A DNA stretch of 64,000 nt, taken from contig JBQMRN010000008.1 in NCBI GenBank assembly GCA_052171895.1, positions 1 to 64,000 of the forward strand, written 5' to 3'. Below are positions 29,694 through 40,134 of the stretch, in pieces. The translations under genes and the position numbers were made by a program. The stretch is from Arsenophonus sp052171895. Lineage in GTDB: Bacteria > Pseudomonadota > Gammaproteobacteria > Enterobacterales > Enterobacteriaceae. The notes under the pieces were generated by a model. The model worked only from the letters and a program-made list of their open reading frames with translations. It was not told the origin of the DNA and searched no databases. Positions within the stretch are counted from its first letter, which is position 1; each line of letters opens with the position of its first letter.

Positions 29694-30182
29694 ATGGATC
29701 AATACCGTGGTAATGGGCGGTGGATCATTTGCCTGTCCTTTTTAATTGCAATAATCCTAGAACAAGTACCATGGCCTGAGCAATTTATTTATTATCGGCC
29801 CACATGGTTAGGATTAATTTTAATTTATTGGGTTATGGCTTTGCCACATCGAGTTAGTGTAGGCACGGGATTTTTTTTTGGCATCTTAACGGATCTAATC
29901 CAAGGTTTAGCGCTTGGTGTACATGCATTAGCTTATAGTATGCTTTGTTATTTAGTATCGTATAAACATCACCTTCTTCGTAATATGGCACTATGGCAAC
30001 AATCCCTTGTTATTGCTGGATTATCAGTGGTTATGAATTTTACGATATTCTTGGCGGAGTTTTTTTCTTCTCTTATATTATTTCATCCAGAAGTATTCTG
30101 GAACTGTTTAATTAATGCCATCTTGTGGCCTTGGATGTTTTTATTGTTACGCAAAGTTCGACGCCAATTTTTGGTTCGTTAA
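29694..30182 (+). CDS. mreD: Rod-shape determining protein MreD
   Basis: MreD is an inner membrane protein of the elongation machinery. The 162 residues equal Escherichia. It is strongly hydrophobic with about five membrane segments (for example 11-25, 34-50, 60-80, 95-120 and 135-155), and shows IYYRPTWLGLILIYWVMALPHRV and FGILTDLIQGLALGVHAL, typical for the family. It lies 78 bp after mreC. The next gene, yhdE, is a pseudogene. Confidence 0.95.
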   Translation: MDQYRGNGRWIICLSFLIAIILEQVPWPEQFIYYRPTWLGLILIYWVMALPHRVSVGTGFFFGILTDLIQGLALGVHALAYSMLCYLVSYKHHLLRNMALWQQSLVIAGLSVVMNFTIFLAEFFSSLILFHPEVFWNCLINAILWPWMFLLLRKVRRQFLVR

Positions 30183-30228
30183 AAATGAGCAGCTCTCCAA
30201 TTTCCTATTTTTTATTAGAGTTTTTTCT

Positions 30229-30831
30229 ATGGTAAATAGAATTTATTTAGTGTCATATTCCTTCATCAAGAAGATGTAAATTAATTGAGCAACTAGGATG
30301 GTTATTTGACATCATTATCCCTGATATATCTAAATTATGATATGAAAGAGAGACACAGAATGAGTATGTTATTCGCTTAGCATCTAAAAACATTAAAATG
30401 TTGATATGACAGCAAAACCTGTACCCTGTGTTGGGTACAGATACTATTGTTTTAAGTGAGGGAAATATTTTGGGTAAACCTAAAAGATAAAAACCATGAT
30501 GCTCCGCGTATATTAAGACAACTTTCAGGAAAAATACACCAACTAATAACTGTAATCACGTTTTCAGATAAGCAAAAGATATTATACAATTTAAGTGTCA
30601 GCAAAGTGACATTACGATATTTAACAAATAAAGAAACAGATCAATATATTTTGTCAAGTAAACCGATGGATAAAGTGGAAACTTATACCATCCAGGCTAA
30701 ATATGGCTGTTTTGTTAAGTGAATTGTTAGAAATTATCACCCCTAGTAGGGTTATACCGTTAGTTAAAATAGATGAATTATTGACCAAGTTTCTTGCATT
30801 AAATAATAGGAGGGATAGTTATTCTAGCTAA
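30229..30831 (+). pseudogene. yhdE: Maf-like nucleotide pyrophosphatase, degraded
   Basis: The active protein is a Maf-family nucleoside triphosphate pyrophosphatase. An ATG at 30229 begins MVNRIYLVS, followed by stops. YPVLGTDTIVLSEGNILGKPKR is near 30.42-30.49 kb. The open piece RILRQLSGKIHQLITVITFSDKQKILYN with KVTLRYLTNKETDQYIL follows, and the tail IPLVKIDELLTKFLAL precedes a TAA at 30829. At least three frameshifts are visible. The order mreD-yhdE-rng is ancestral. Confidence 0.9.
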
Positions 30832-32318
30832 ACTATTAGTCAATGTAATCCCAACCATCTCTAAAATATTGGTGTAGCTTATATTGAAGCTAACGCATCT
30901 TATAAAAAATTCATATTGAGCGTGAAGCTAAAAGAGGTATTATAAGTAATATTGACAAAGGTTGTGTAAGTTAAATATTATTCGGTATGCAAACAGCCCT
31001 TATTGATATTAACTTGAAAAAATCTGCTTTTCTTCATGCCTCTGATATTCTCATTCATACCGAATACATTGCCGACAATGAACAAAAAACTTTCATATGC
31101 GTGATATTATCGAACTGCTCGGCAAGGGCAAAATATTCCTGGTACAGGTGGTTAAAGTTCCGCCAAGAACAAAATGGGCTCGTTTAACAACAGATATCAC
31201 ATTAGCATATCGTTATCTACTTTTTATGTCTTGAGCTTATTATGTCAGCGTTTCCCTATGCATTGAAGGTAAAAAAACAAGAACACCTTGAAAAATATTG
31301 TTGAATTATTTTGTGATGCAAATTGTTCCTTCATTATTCGTACTGAAGCAAAAGGGCTCGATGATAATAAATTGACTCAAGATACGGTCTTCTTAAAGCG
31401 TCTAGATAGCTAAATTATTAAATCTAAAAAACGTAATAAATCCTCGTATGCATATTTATGCTGAACTGGTTTAGCACATCGTATTACCCGTGATTTACGG
31501 GTGCTTTATTAGACCGGATCTTTGTTGATTTAAAGCTAACTTTTATTTCATTGAAAGATTTTATTTATAAATATCTAACTAAAATGATAGTAAAACTTAA
31601 ACTGTATTATTAAGGCCCATTAGCAATATTAGATTTCTCTGATGTTGAGAAAGAAATTCAACGCGCTTTATAACGTATAGTTAAATTAAAATCAAGTGAT
31701 TATCTCATTATTGATTAAACTGAAGCTATGACTACCATTAATATTAATACTGATACTTTTCTTGGTCACCGTAACCTGGAAGAGACCATTTTAATACCAA
31801 TATTAAAGCATCAGAAACCATAGGGAGACAGTTAAGGTTAGTAACTTAGGAGCGCCGGTGGTATTATTATCGATTTTATTGATATGCTTGATCCTGAGCA
31901 TCGTCACCATATTTTGCCACCATTAGAACAATTATTATTAAAAGATCGGATTAAAATCAGCATTAATAATTTTCTCAGCTATAGGGTCTTTTGTCAGGAT
32001 GACACAAAAAAAACACGTGAGAGCCTTGAATATATTCAATATGATAAATCCAAAACTTACCATGGTAGAGGAACAGTAAAATCAGTAGAAACAATCTGTT
32101 ATGAAATTTTATTTGAAATTGTTTGTATAAATCCTACTATCAATGCTAATCATTTCTTAGTCTATGCTTCAGCGCGCCAATTAGCGGTTGCATAGGTATT
32201 AAATAGTGATGAATCTCATATATTTGGTAAAGTAGAAATTTTTGTTGGCAAATTTATTAAAGTCAAAATTGAGCTCCTGTATAGTCAGAAAGAGTTTAAT
32301 GTAGTTAGGAGGTGTTAG
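30818..32318 (+). pseudogene. rng: Ribonuclease G, degraded
   Basis: RNase G matures the 5' end of 16S rRNA and degrades some mRNAs. Plus-strand pieces run in full order through the gene. They include LAKLLVNVIP, the S1-like segment QTALIDINLKKSAFLHASDI near 31.0 kb, and ARLTTDITLAYRYL. Further on are EAMTTININ near 31.73 kb, GGIIIDFIDMLDPEHRHHI near 31.87 kb, CHGRGTVKSVETICYEILFEIV near 32.06 kb, and EIFVGKFIKVKIE at the end. A zinc-link cysteine and several regions are lost to stops and frameshifts. No internal large deletion is apparent. Confidence 0.93.
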
Positions 32319-32337
32319 ATTGCTATTATAGTAACTT

Positions 32338-33015
32338 TTTTAGAAGGAGAGAGATCGAGGGAGGGATCCAAACAACTACCTAAGGGTATTATGGTAGCCA
32401 TAAGCGCAATAATAGTACTTATTATGATATTTTCTATTATTGGATTACATCTTTTTCTTCTACAAATTAATGAATATCACAATCAATTTCAATGAGAACT
32501 TAAATCATTAACGGAAATACTGTTTAAAATTGCTTATATTGAAAGTGAATGGCTCTCTTTTTGTTCAAAAGTAATATTTTCTGATATAAGAATCAGCAGA
32601 GAAAAATAAATATTAAAGTAAAGAAAATTAAATTTTTACTGATATATAGTACACTCTTTTCTTTAAACCTGAGTTTTTAGGATATTATTTCTATTAATTA
32701 AATAGAGATTGTTATAAAAGCAAAATTGCTTAAATTTATCAGTGAAGGTGATTTCAATCATTTTGATTTATATGCTTTATATGAATTGTGTTTACAACAA
32801 TTTAATTATTTTACGCTGAAAAAATCGAATTACTTTTTTTACGCCATCTACTGAAAAAGGATATTAAAGAGCTCCCTGAGCTGACAACCTCATATACTAA
32901 ATTTGCTAATAATTTATTCTTTACTATTTCCTGTAAGTATCCGATGGATAGCCATGGGATATGGTCGGTTAAGATCACATAAGAAGCATAGAGCATTAGC
33001 TGCGCAGTCTTTGCC
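32338..33015 (+). pseudogene. yhdP: YhdP (AsmA-like) 5' remnant
   Basis: The intact gene codes for a roughly 1,270-residue AsmA-like envelope protein. Only the first part is left. It shows KQLPKGIMVAISAIIVLIMIFSIIGLHLF (the N-terminal membrane segment), then SLTEILFKIAYIESEWLSFCSK and later weakly matching pieces. Stops interrupt it and an IS481 fragment cuts it at about 33.02 kb. The neighbour tldD is absent. Identification of the 5' part is good, of the last 250 bases only fair. Confidence 0.7.
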
Positions 33016-33021
33016 TTGTAA

Positions 33022-33635
33022 AGAGAGATAAAAATTCATCAATGGGCGCGATTCTATACCTACGAAAAATAACGTTGTGAAGTTTTGTTTAGCATTTACA
33101 GAAAATATTTCACATCTATATAGAATAACTCAACTCATAACTTTTAAACACTTTATGCTTCTGTTTCCGGAGAAACTTTCTATCCCTGCCCATCAACTTC
33201 ACTTAAATTTCCTCCTCTTTGGCCTGCATAAAAAACGATCTCCAGCCCAGAACAAAATACAACGAGGTTCAGGAATTCTCGTAATATTACTAGTAGATCG
33301 GCAAGAGGAAAAAACGTTTTTGTAGGAAAAGGACTACACCATCCCGAGTAGATGATAGCGTCATCTGCAAATAATTGGGAATATGCCTATAATCATCAAC
33401 ATCATTCATTTTTCTCCTTTAGGAAAGGTAAGTTCTGATATCCCATAACTCTTAGATAAAGTAGACGCAAGCTCTTTGCTGGCCTGAAGAGCAGAACTGA
33501 TTTTAGATATTGTAGTTACCTAACGATGGACACTCATAATCATGATATTTTCAACTATATCCATCACTAGCCATCTTGCCATGAAGATAGCTTGTCAAGG
33601 AGGATCTATATAATGATCCGAAAGCAAACAATTAA
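33022..33635 (-). mobile_element. IS481-family 5' fragment
   Basis: The left end, with 'gatctatataatgatcc' and 'caattaa', is at about 33.60-33.64 kb on the minus strand. Sequence toward 33.06 kb matches the first catalytic segment of the other copies ('gaaatatttcacatctatatag'). The 3' half of the element is missing. It is flanked by the yhdP remnant and the truncated 3' end of yibQ. Confidence 0.78.
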
Positions 33636-34346
33636 GTAGTATACTAACCGCCATTACTTCAATACCGCTAGGTAACTTAAATAATCTTTGTTGTAACACT
33701 TCAATAGTACCAGGATAAAGGTGCACAATAATAATACCACTACCATACTTACAGGCAAATAAATAGCATAGATAAACTGTTTAGGAATTTGCGCTTCTGC
33801 TTTTATATCATAAAAAAAACCGTTACAACGTAAGGTTGGCGGCAGCGTAAAAACTTTTGCCGCTTCAGTAACATTAATGTTTGTTATCGTCAGACTACCG
33901 AGAAAATAGAGATCATAATGGGAAAACACTCAGATAACATTTATCATAGCCGCTAAATTAGCCATCATTGCACTCTGCCAATATAAGTATTCATATCTTT
34001 AGGATAAGCTACTTACTTAATTGCAGCGACAATATTCTGCTCTATTTCACTACCACTCATCTCAGGCGTTAAGGTATTTTTCCAGTGGTTGATGGCTAAT
34101 CGGCTTCATAGGCATGTGAATTAAAATTTCTTGTCCTTGTTCATAAGCTTTTCTACCATTTCTCTGCCATAATGGGGAATAGGGTAAAATGGCAATAGAA
34201 ATTACCACCGTAAAAGCTAATACTTAATTGTTTTCTGTTTTATAATAACCAATATCATCAATTACAATAGCCAATTTACCAGCACTAACTTGTTCTCTGA
34301 TAAGTAACAATAGATCTATGATTATTAAAACAATCCGTTTTAGCAC
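33636..34346 (-). pseudogene. yibQ: YibQ divergent polysaccharide deacetylase-like, degraded
   Basis: YibQ is a periplasmic protein of the divergent polysaccharide deacetylase family, usually encoded right after envC. A GTG at 34346 starts a frame with KLAIVIDDIGYYKTENN, then a stop. Later come VISIAILPYSPLW, GQEILIHMPMKPIS, HYDLYFLGSLTITN and LQQRLFKLPSGIEVM. Frameshifts separate them. The 3' end is cut by the IS481 fragment. Confidence 0.87.
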
Positions 34347-34348
34347 TA

Positions 34349-35620
34349 TTATTCTCTCCCTAACCAAGGCTGTGGATTAAGCGTTTTACCTTGACGACGG
34401 ATCTCAAAATAAAGCGAGGAGCGCTGCTGTCCACCAGTACTACCCACTAATGCAACAGGCTGACCCAAGCGAACCTGTTGACCAACATTCACCAATGCAC
34501 TCTGATTATAACCATACAAACTCATATCTCCCTGACCATGATCAATAACCACAACCAAACCATAGCCTCGTAGCCAATCAGCAAGCAAAACACGCCCGTC
34601 AGAAATGGCTTTAACCTCTGTTCCTTCAGCGGCATTGATCACCATGCCCTTCCAGAGTAATTCATCGGAAATACTGTCACCATACTGATGAAGGATCTGG
34701 CCGTGAACCGGCCACAAAGCCTGTCCAACAGGACGACCTAAACCAGTTGTACGCGCCATCAAAGCCCGCTCATCTTCGGTTGGAAGATAAATGGTTCCTT
34801 TTTGGTCTGATTGCCTTTGTTTTGCTCGAATATACCCTGCTTCTTTCGCTTTCCTTTCTACCCTAACTTTTGTTTCTTTTTCAGCTTTAGAAATTTTATT
34901 ACGCAATACTATTTCGTTACGTTTCATCACCGCCAAACTTTTTTGATTGACTTTTAAAGTTGATTCCAATGATAACAAAGTTTTCTTTCTAGCATCCTGC
35001 CCATAATCTAATATTTTCTTTTCTTGATCCTGTTCAGCTAAAATTTTTTTATGTGCTAATTGCTTTTGCTGCTTCTGTTGCTTCTGTTCAGCAAGTAAAG
35101 TAGTTGTTTGCTGCAATTTAATAATTGTTTGCTCTCTGGCAGCATTTAAGTAGCTATAATAGGCTAGAATACGCTCTTCTCGTTTCCCTTGTTCACCTTT
35201 AAATAACAATTCAATCCCTTTTTTTTGGCCTAATCGAAACGCAGCATCAAGCTGTTTAGCTAACAATGATTCATGGATCTGTTTTTGCTGTTCTAAATGG
35301 GTAATATTTTTATTTAACTGAATGAGTTCTTTTGCTAGCTGCAAAAGTTTTTTATGTGTTTCATATAATGCTCTGCCAGCAGCAGCGATATTTTTTTCCT
35401 GACTTTTCAATTGATCAAGTAAATTATTTCTCTTGGCTTCCTGCTGCTTAATACTTCTCTCTTTTTCTATAATATGTGATAATAGAGTATTTAGTTTTAT
35501 TTTATTGTCACTGCTAGAATTAGCAGTAGTAATCAATGGCCAGATAAAAAATAGCAAAACAAAGAGTAACAACTTAACCTCTACTCTCTTTAGTAGAGCC
35601 AAAAGAATGGTATTGTTCAT
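34349..35620 (-). CDS. envC: Murein hydrolase activator EnvC
   Basis: EnvC is periplasmic and, with FtsEX, activates AmiA and AmiB to split the septal wall. The 423 residues compare with 419 in Escherichia. There is an N-terminal signal peptide (about 1-34, LLLFVLLFFIWPLITTANS). A long Lys/Gln-rich coiled coil covers about 40-270. The C-terminal degenerate LytM domain is at about 300-423, with GTEVKAISDGRVLLADWLRGYGLVVVIDHG and LYFEIRRQGKTLNPQPWL. The start ATG follows CAGGA. gpmM, normally upstream, is absent. Confidence 0.95.
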   Translation of the reverse strand: MNNTILLALLKRVEVKLLLFVLLFFIWPLITTANSSSDNKIKLNTLLSHIIEKERSIKQQEAKRNNLLDQLKSQEKNIAAAGRALYETHKKLLQLAKELIQLNKNITHLEQQKQIHESLLAKQLDAAFRLGQKKGIELLFKGEQGKREERILAYYSYLNAAREQTIIKLQQTTTLLAEQKQQKQQKQLAHKKILAEQDQEKKILDYGQDARKKTLLSLESTLKVNQKSLAVMKRNEIVLRNKISKAEKETKVRVERKAKEAGYIRAKQRQSDQKGTIYLPTEDERALMARTTGLGRPVGQALWPVHGQILHQYGDSISDELLWKGMVINAAEGTEVKAISDGRVLLADWLRGYGLVVVIDHGQGDMSLYGYNQSALVNVGQQVRLGQPVALVGSTGGQQRSSLYFEIRRQGKTLNPQPWLGRE

Positions 35621-35753
35621 CTTAGTTCAGCATCCTGAAACAATATCAGTTAAAATTATTGACAATTACTATAATTAGTAAATATTTCTACTCATTTTAG
35701 GATGAATACTAAAAAATTTAATTTCTTTATTTATACAATAAATCATAAGATAA

Positions 35754-36798
35754 GGCTATGTTAGCAAAGGTTATTAGTAGAAATCTCTTATACTGTATGA
35801 AGAATTTTCGCTACAACGCTTGCCATAAAAAAGTAAAGAGTCATAGAGATCAAAGAGACTCTTTCCTCACTCTCTAGCAACATAAAGCTGCATCTCATTA
35901 GTTGGCTCACCTAACAATCTGTCGAATAATGTCGATTGATGCATTGAAGCAAGTTATTCCACTTTATCCTCCCCATATTGTTACAATGAAGATGTTATCC
36001 GCTGAAAACATTTATTAGAATTACAGCGATATTCTTACAAAATCCCCCGATTGCAGCAAAAGATTTAATAATCTTCTGGAAGTCATCTAGCGAGACTACA
36101 TCACAATGATAAATGGTTTAGTCATCCTCTGATGTATATTGAATAGCTTGACTTTACAGGAGTTAGAGAAATAAACAGGCATTGATTTGAAAACAACGTT
36201 TAAATAGCGTTATTGCTTCCTTGCTTCAGCGGAGATAGCTAACATAAACACACTAACTGCTATTATTGAAGTCGACTAAACCTTTTTCCTGAATCCTTAA
36301 AAGGGAAGCATTATATCTTACATAGAAAAGCTAGAAAACAAAGGAGAGGAGGAGATAAAAGGAAAGAATGAATCGTGGTCTTAATCGCTACAGATCGACA
36401 TGGTCATATATATATGAGCAATAAGATTCTTGAAGAGTTTAATGCAGATTGTGTTAGCAGTTTTCTTGAGCCGATCATCGATAAAGAGTCCATGCTTTTC
36501 TCAAATAGAGCTAAATGATACGAAACCTCTGCCGACTAGCATGAAATTAGTCACCATCACCTAATAGAATTGGATAATTAGAGAAATATTGGTAAGGAAT
36601 TCCAGATTTAAAATCTGAATAGTTATAATAGCCTATTAAAAGGGATAGCTGAATAGATTTTTCTCCTCATGGTATAGGGTTGTTTTATTTGGCGAATTAT
36701 CTAGCCTGGAAAAGATTGTTTAAAACTACAACAATTGAAATACAGATATAGTTACAACTTGCTCTGCAAGTAAAGCAATAACTTTTACCAACATAGCC
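35754..36798 (+). mobile_element. IS1595-family element, dead, 1045 bp
   Basis: It is bounded by 'ggctatgttagcaaaggtt' and 'ttttaccaacatagcc', and flanked by near-identical 9-bp stretches ('ataagataa' / 'ataaaataa') that look like a target duplication. Plus-strand broken frames carry the zinc-ribbon and catalytic segments of IS1595 transposases. It occupies the place between envC and yibN where gpmM stands in relatives. Confidence 0.87.
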
Positions 36799-37013
36799 AT
36801 AAAATAATCAAAGATTATTATTAATATTACTTTCATTTAAGTAGTTTTTAACTGGTATCAATTAAGTGATACTGCTTGAAAATATCACCAGTATAAACTC
36901 TAATTTGCAAAAAAATATGCTCATTTATGCAAATTGGCTGTAATTGCAGAGCGACAAAGGTATACTTTTAACCTAAATTTATCTATTAGTAACTATGGAA
37001 GTAATTACCCAAC

Positions 37014-37451
37014 ATGATGCAAGAAATCATGCAATTTATTAGCCGACATCCAATACTTAGTCTGGCGTGGACAGCTTTATTGATCGCTCTAATTATCTTA
37101 ATCTTTAATGGCCTGTTCACAAAAACAAAAAACATCACCAGTTCCCAAGCAATACAATTAATCAATAAAGAAGAAGCGATCACTATTGATTTACGTTCCT
37201 GTGATGATTTTCGTAAAGGACACATTATTGATTCAATTAACCTAACTCCATCAGAAATTAAATGCAATAATATCCGAGAATTAAAAAAACATAAGCAAAA
37301 ACCTATTATTGTTGTCTCAGCCAATGGTATGGAAGCATCTAAACCTGCTGAACAACTGCTGCAATATGGTTTTAAACGTGTCTTTATTCTAAAAGAAGGA
37401 ATTAACGGCTGGTCTAGCAAAAATTTACCTCTAGCCAGAAGCAAAAAGTAA
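37014..37451 (+). CDS. yibN: Rhodanese-like membrane protein YibN
   Basis: YibN is a membrane-anchored rhodanese-domain protein. The 145 residues compare with 143 in Escherichia. A membrane segment is at about residues 14-36 (HPILSLAWTALLIALIILIFNG), followed by the rhodanese fold (EAITIDLRSCDDFRKGHIIDSINLTPSEIK). The active-site loop reads SANGMEASKPAEQ, so the cysteine found in the Escherichia protein (GMQCQEPA) is replaced by alanine. Sulfur transfer is therefore unlikely unless another cysteine serves. It leads yibN-secB-gpsA. The usual grxC between yibN and secB is absent. Confidence 0.92.
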   Translation: MMQEIMQFISRHPILSLAWTALLIALIILIFNGLFTKTKNITSSQAIQLINKEEAITIDLRSCDDFRKGHIIDSINLTPSEIKCNNIRELKKHKQKPIIVVSANGMEASKPAEQLLQYGFKRVFILKEGINGWSSKNLPLARSKK

Positions 37452-37528
37452 TTTATCAGATCAGAAACAATAGCAATTATATTTATATGATTCAATCTTA
37501 TAAAGACATTTAAAAGGTAATTAATATT

Positions 37529-38005
37529 ATGTCAGAAAAAAGTCATGAAGAGATAGTATTCCAGATCCAACGAATTTATACTAAAGATATCTCATTTGAA
37601 ACACCAAGTGCTCCCAATATTTTTCAGCAAAAGTGGCAACCAAAAGTCAAATTAGATTTAGACACCTCATCTACCGAATTAGCTGAACATGTTTATGAAG
37701 TTACCTTACGCGTTACTGTTACCGCTAGCATCGCTGATGAAACCGCTTTCCTATGTGAAGTGCAACAATCCGGTATTTTTTCTGTCGATGGTATCGAAGA
37801 AACCCAAATGGCTCATTGTTTAGGCGCTTACTGCCCAAATATTTTATTTCCATATGCACGTGAATGTATTACTAATTTAGTTAGCCATGGAACTTTTCCT
37901 CAACTAAATTTAGCACCTATTAATTTTGATGCATTGTTTATGAACTATCTACAACAACAGCATACTGCCAAAACTGAAAATTCGGCAACTCATCAGGAAG
38001 CTTAA
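37529..38005 (+). CDS. secB: Protein-export chaperone SecB
   Basis: SecB is a tetrameric cytoplasmic chaperone that keeps outer membrane and periplasmic precursors unfolded and delivers them to SecA. The 158 residues compare with 155 in Escherichia. FQIQRIYTKDISFETPSAPNIFQ is at the N-terminus, and the SecA-binding and tetramer region FCPNILFPYARE-type sequence (here YCPNILFPYARECITNLVSHGTFPQLNLAPINFDALF) is conserved. The stop codon overlaps the gpsA start (TAATG), so translation is probably coupled. Confidence 0.97.
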   Translation: MSEKSHEEIVFQIQRIYTKDISFETPSAPNIFQQKWQPKVKLDLDTSSTELAEHVYEVTLRVTVTASIADETAFLCEVQQSGIFSVDGIEETQMAHCLGAYCPNILFPYARECITNLVSHGTFPQLNLAPINFDALFMNYLQQQHTAKTENSATHQEA

Positions 38006-39012
38006 TGAAAACTGTTTCTATGACAGTTATCGGTGCCGGCTCTTATGGCACCTCATTAACCATTACACTTGCTCGTAATGGCCACCGTGTTTTGCTTTGG
38101 GGACATGATCCTCAGCATATTAAAAAATTACAACAAGATCGCTGCAACCAAGCATTTTTACCTGACGTTCCGTTCCCAGATAATTTATTACCTGAAGCTT
38201 CCCTAAAGACAGCAATAAGCGCAAGTCGCAATATATTGATCGTTGTACCAAGCCATGCCTTTAATCAAGTTTTGCAAAATATCAAGCCTTACTTAAGGCA
38301 ACACTCACGTATTATTTGGGCAACTAAAGGACTAGAACACGGTACTGGGCGTCTTTTACAAGATGTTGCCAGCGAAATGCTTGGCGATAAAATTCCACTC
38401 GCTGTTCTTTCTGGTCCAACCTTTGCTAAAGAACTGGCTGCCGGCTTACCGACTGCCATTTCGGTAGCTGCTTCTAATACAGCATTTAGTGAAGAGCTAC
38501 AACAACTTTTTCATTGCGGTAAGAATTTTCGAGTTTATAAAAATCCAGATATGATCGGTGTTCAGTTAGGTGGAGCAGTCAAAAATGTGATTGCGATTGG
38601 TGCAGGCATCTCTGATGGTATGGGATTTGGTGCTAATGCTCGCACAGCGTTGATCACCCGAGGATTAGCCGAAATCAGCCGCTTAGGGATCGCTATGGGT
38701 GCCAAACCATCTACATTTATGGGAATGGCTGGCTTAGGGGATTTGGTTTTGACATGTACCGACAATCAATCGCGTAATCGCCGATTTGGGATGATGGTCG
38801 GCCAAGGCATGAAGACTGAAGAAGCGGAAAAAAAGATTGGTCAGGTTGTTGAAGGTTACTTAAATACCAAAGAAGTCAGAACATTAGCCAAACGTGTTAA
38901 CGTAGAAATGCCAATTACCGAGCAAATCTATCAAGTTCTATACGCTAATAAAAATGTACTCGAAGCGGCAAATACATTACTTAGCCGCGAAACCAAAGAC
39001 GAAACCAAATAA
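38005..39012 (+). CDS. gpsA: Glycerol-3-phosphate dehydrogenase [NAD(P)+]
   Basis: GpsA makes sn-glycerol-3-phosphate from dihydroxyacetone phosphate for phospholipid synthesis. The 335 residues compare with 339 in Escherichia. The Rossmann motif GAGSYGTSLTITLARNGH is at residues 10-27. LSGPTFAKELAAGLPTA (about 137-153) is conserved. The catalytic lysine lies in GAVKNVIAIGAGISDGMGFG (about 191-210). Its start overlaps the secB stop by one base. The ancestral next gene, cysE, is a pseudogene. Confidence 0.97.
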   Translation: MKTVSMTVIGAGSYGTSLTITLARNGHRVLLWGHDPQHIKKLQQDRCNQAFLPDVPFPDNLLPEASLKTAISASRNILIVVPSHAFNQVLQNIKPYLRQHSRIIWATKGLEHGTGRLLQDVASEMLGDKIPLAVLSGPTFAKELAAGLPTAISVAASNTAFSEELQQLFHCGKNFRVYKNPDMIGVQLGGAVKNVIAIGAGISDGMGFGANARTALITRGLAEISRLGIAMGAKPSTFMGMAGLGDLVLTCTDNQSRNRRFGMMVGQGMKTEEAEKKIGQVVEGYLNTKEVRTLAKRVNVEMPITEQIYQVLYANKNVLEAANTLLSRETKDETK

Positions 39013-39064
39013 AATGATACACCTGGTTTTTGATTAATTAAAAATAGTATAGTTTAAATATTTC

Positions 39065-39879
39065 ATGATAGGAAATTAAAGAAATTTGGACGATAAAAAA
39101 AAAGTTAAAATTCTGCAAATTGCGAACTAATATTAGCCAGTTTTTTTATGCGACACACTTCTTAAACATAATAATCTTTGTAATTCGCTTAGCTCTCTAT
39201 ATCCTGGGAAATAAATTGACTAGATAAAAAAAATACCAGTAATTGCTGTTCGAGAGAACATACAAGATACTTATAAAAAACATAAATAAATAATTCCTTC
39301 CGCTGCTTATAATCTTAAAGCTATCGTATAAGCTGATTTGATAGTTGATAACTATTTAATCCATTTTTTATATTTAAAAGGGTTTCATTCTCTACAAGCT
39401 TATTTCATTGGTCACTACCTATGAAAAGTAAGATCTCAAAACATTAGCAACTTATCTGCAAAATTAGATATCTCTCTCTTTTTGGGTTGATATTCATCCT
39501 ACAGCGAGTATTGGTTACGATATTAGTTAACCACGCAACAAGTATTGTTATAACTGAAACAGTTCTAGTTAAAAATAACTTTTTGATATTGTAATTAATC
39601 ACCCTTGGTGTAACCAGAAAAACAGGCAAAAAACGTAATTCTAAAGTTTGTTAAGGCGGAATGATTAGGACAAGTGCGAAAATTTTTAGCAATATAGAAA
39701 TTAGCAAGGGCGTCAAAATCAGAGCTGGTTCGTTACGTAGAGCTATACGCTGTAGCAGCTTACACTACCGTGTAAGGAGTACAATTGCGCAAAGGTGGAA
39801 CACCGAAGAGCAAAAACCTTTGTTAAATATGAATCAAAATTTTAGTAACTCAATCCATGCTTTTGATGAGGCTATCTAA
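39065..39879 (+). pseudogene. cysE: Serine acetyltransferase, degraded
   Basis: CysE makes O-acetylserine, the substrate of cysteine synthase. Plus-strand pieces follow it in order. EIKEIWTIKKKVKIL is near 39.08 kb, then CELILASFF. IPVIAVRENIQDTYKK is near 39.25 kb, then YLKGFHSLQAYFIGHYL. The left-handed helix repeats IRTSAKIFSNIEISKGVKIRAGSL (39661 on) and the C-terminal MNQNFSNSIHAFDEAI follow. There are many stops and frameshifts. With the cysK remnant, this shows the cysteine pathway is gone. Confidence 0.92.
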
Positions 39880-39929
39880 CTATTCCATCAACCTGTGATG
39901 AATAAAACTACTCACGCAACAATGCACAG

Positions 39930-40123
39930 AGTTATTAGTAAATCTGATGTCTGACGGTTAGGCTACTGCTCCGATCCGTTCTGATACTTTACTTAATCCA
40001 TTCTCAATACTTAAATTAGGCGTTATTTCCACCAATGTCTAATTTAAGGATGGAAAATAGATACACGAAGCATTCAAGTAGAACGGTAGCTTAACCGCAC
40101 ATACACTAAATTTACTAATAACT
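39930..40123. mobile_element. Two IS256 right ends joined head to head
   Basis: The left arm (39930 to about 40021) begins AGTTATTAGTAAATC and reads as the IS256 right end on the minus strand. The right arm (about 40034-40123) reads as the same end on the plus strand and finishes CTAATAACT. The arms are about 90 bases, imperfectly complementary, with a short spacer. There is no coding capacity. Confidence 0.75.
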
Positions 40124-40134
40124 TGAATTCTTCC

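Noticed and set aside
30456..30722. Intact 88-codon gene after mreD
   Set aside because: It is the middle of the yhdE (Maf) gene, and further Maf sequence lies in other frames on both sides, so it is a pseudogene fragment.
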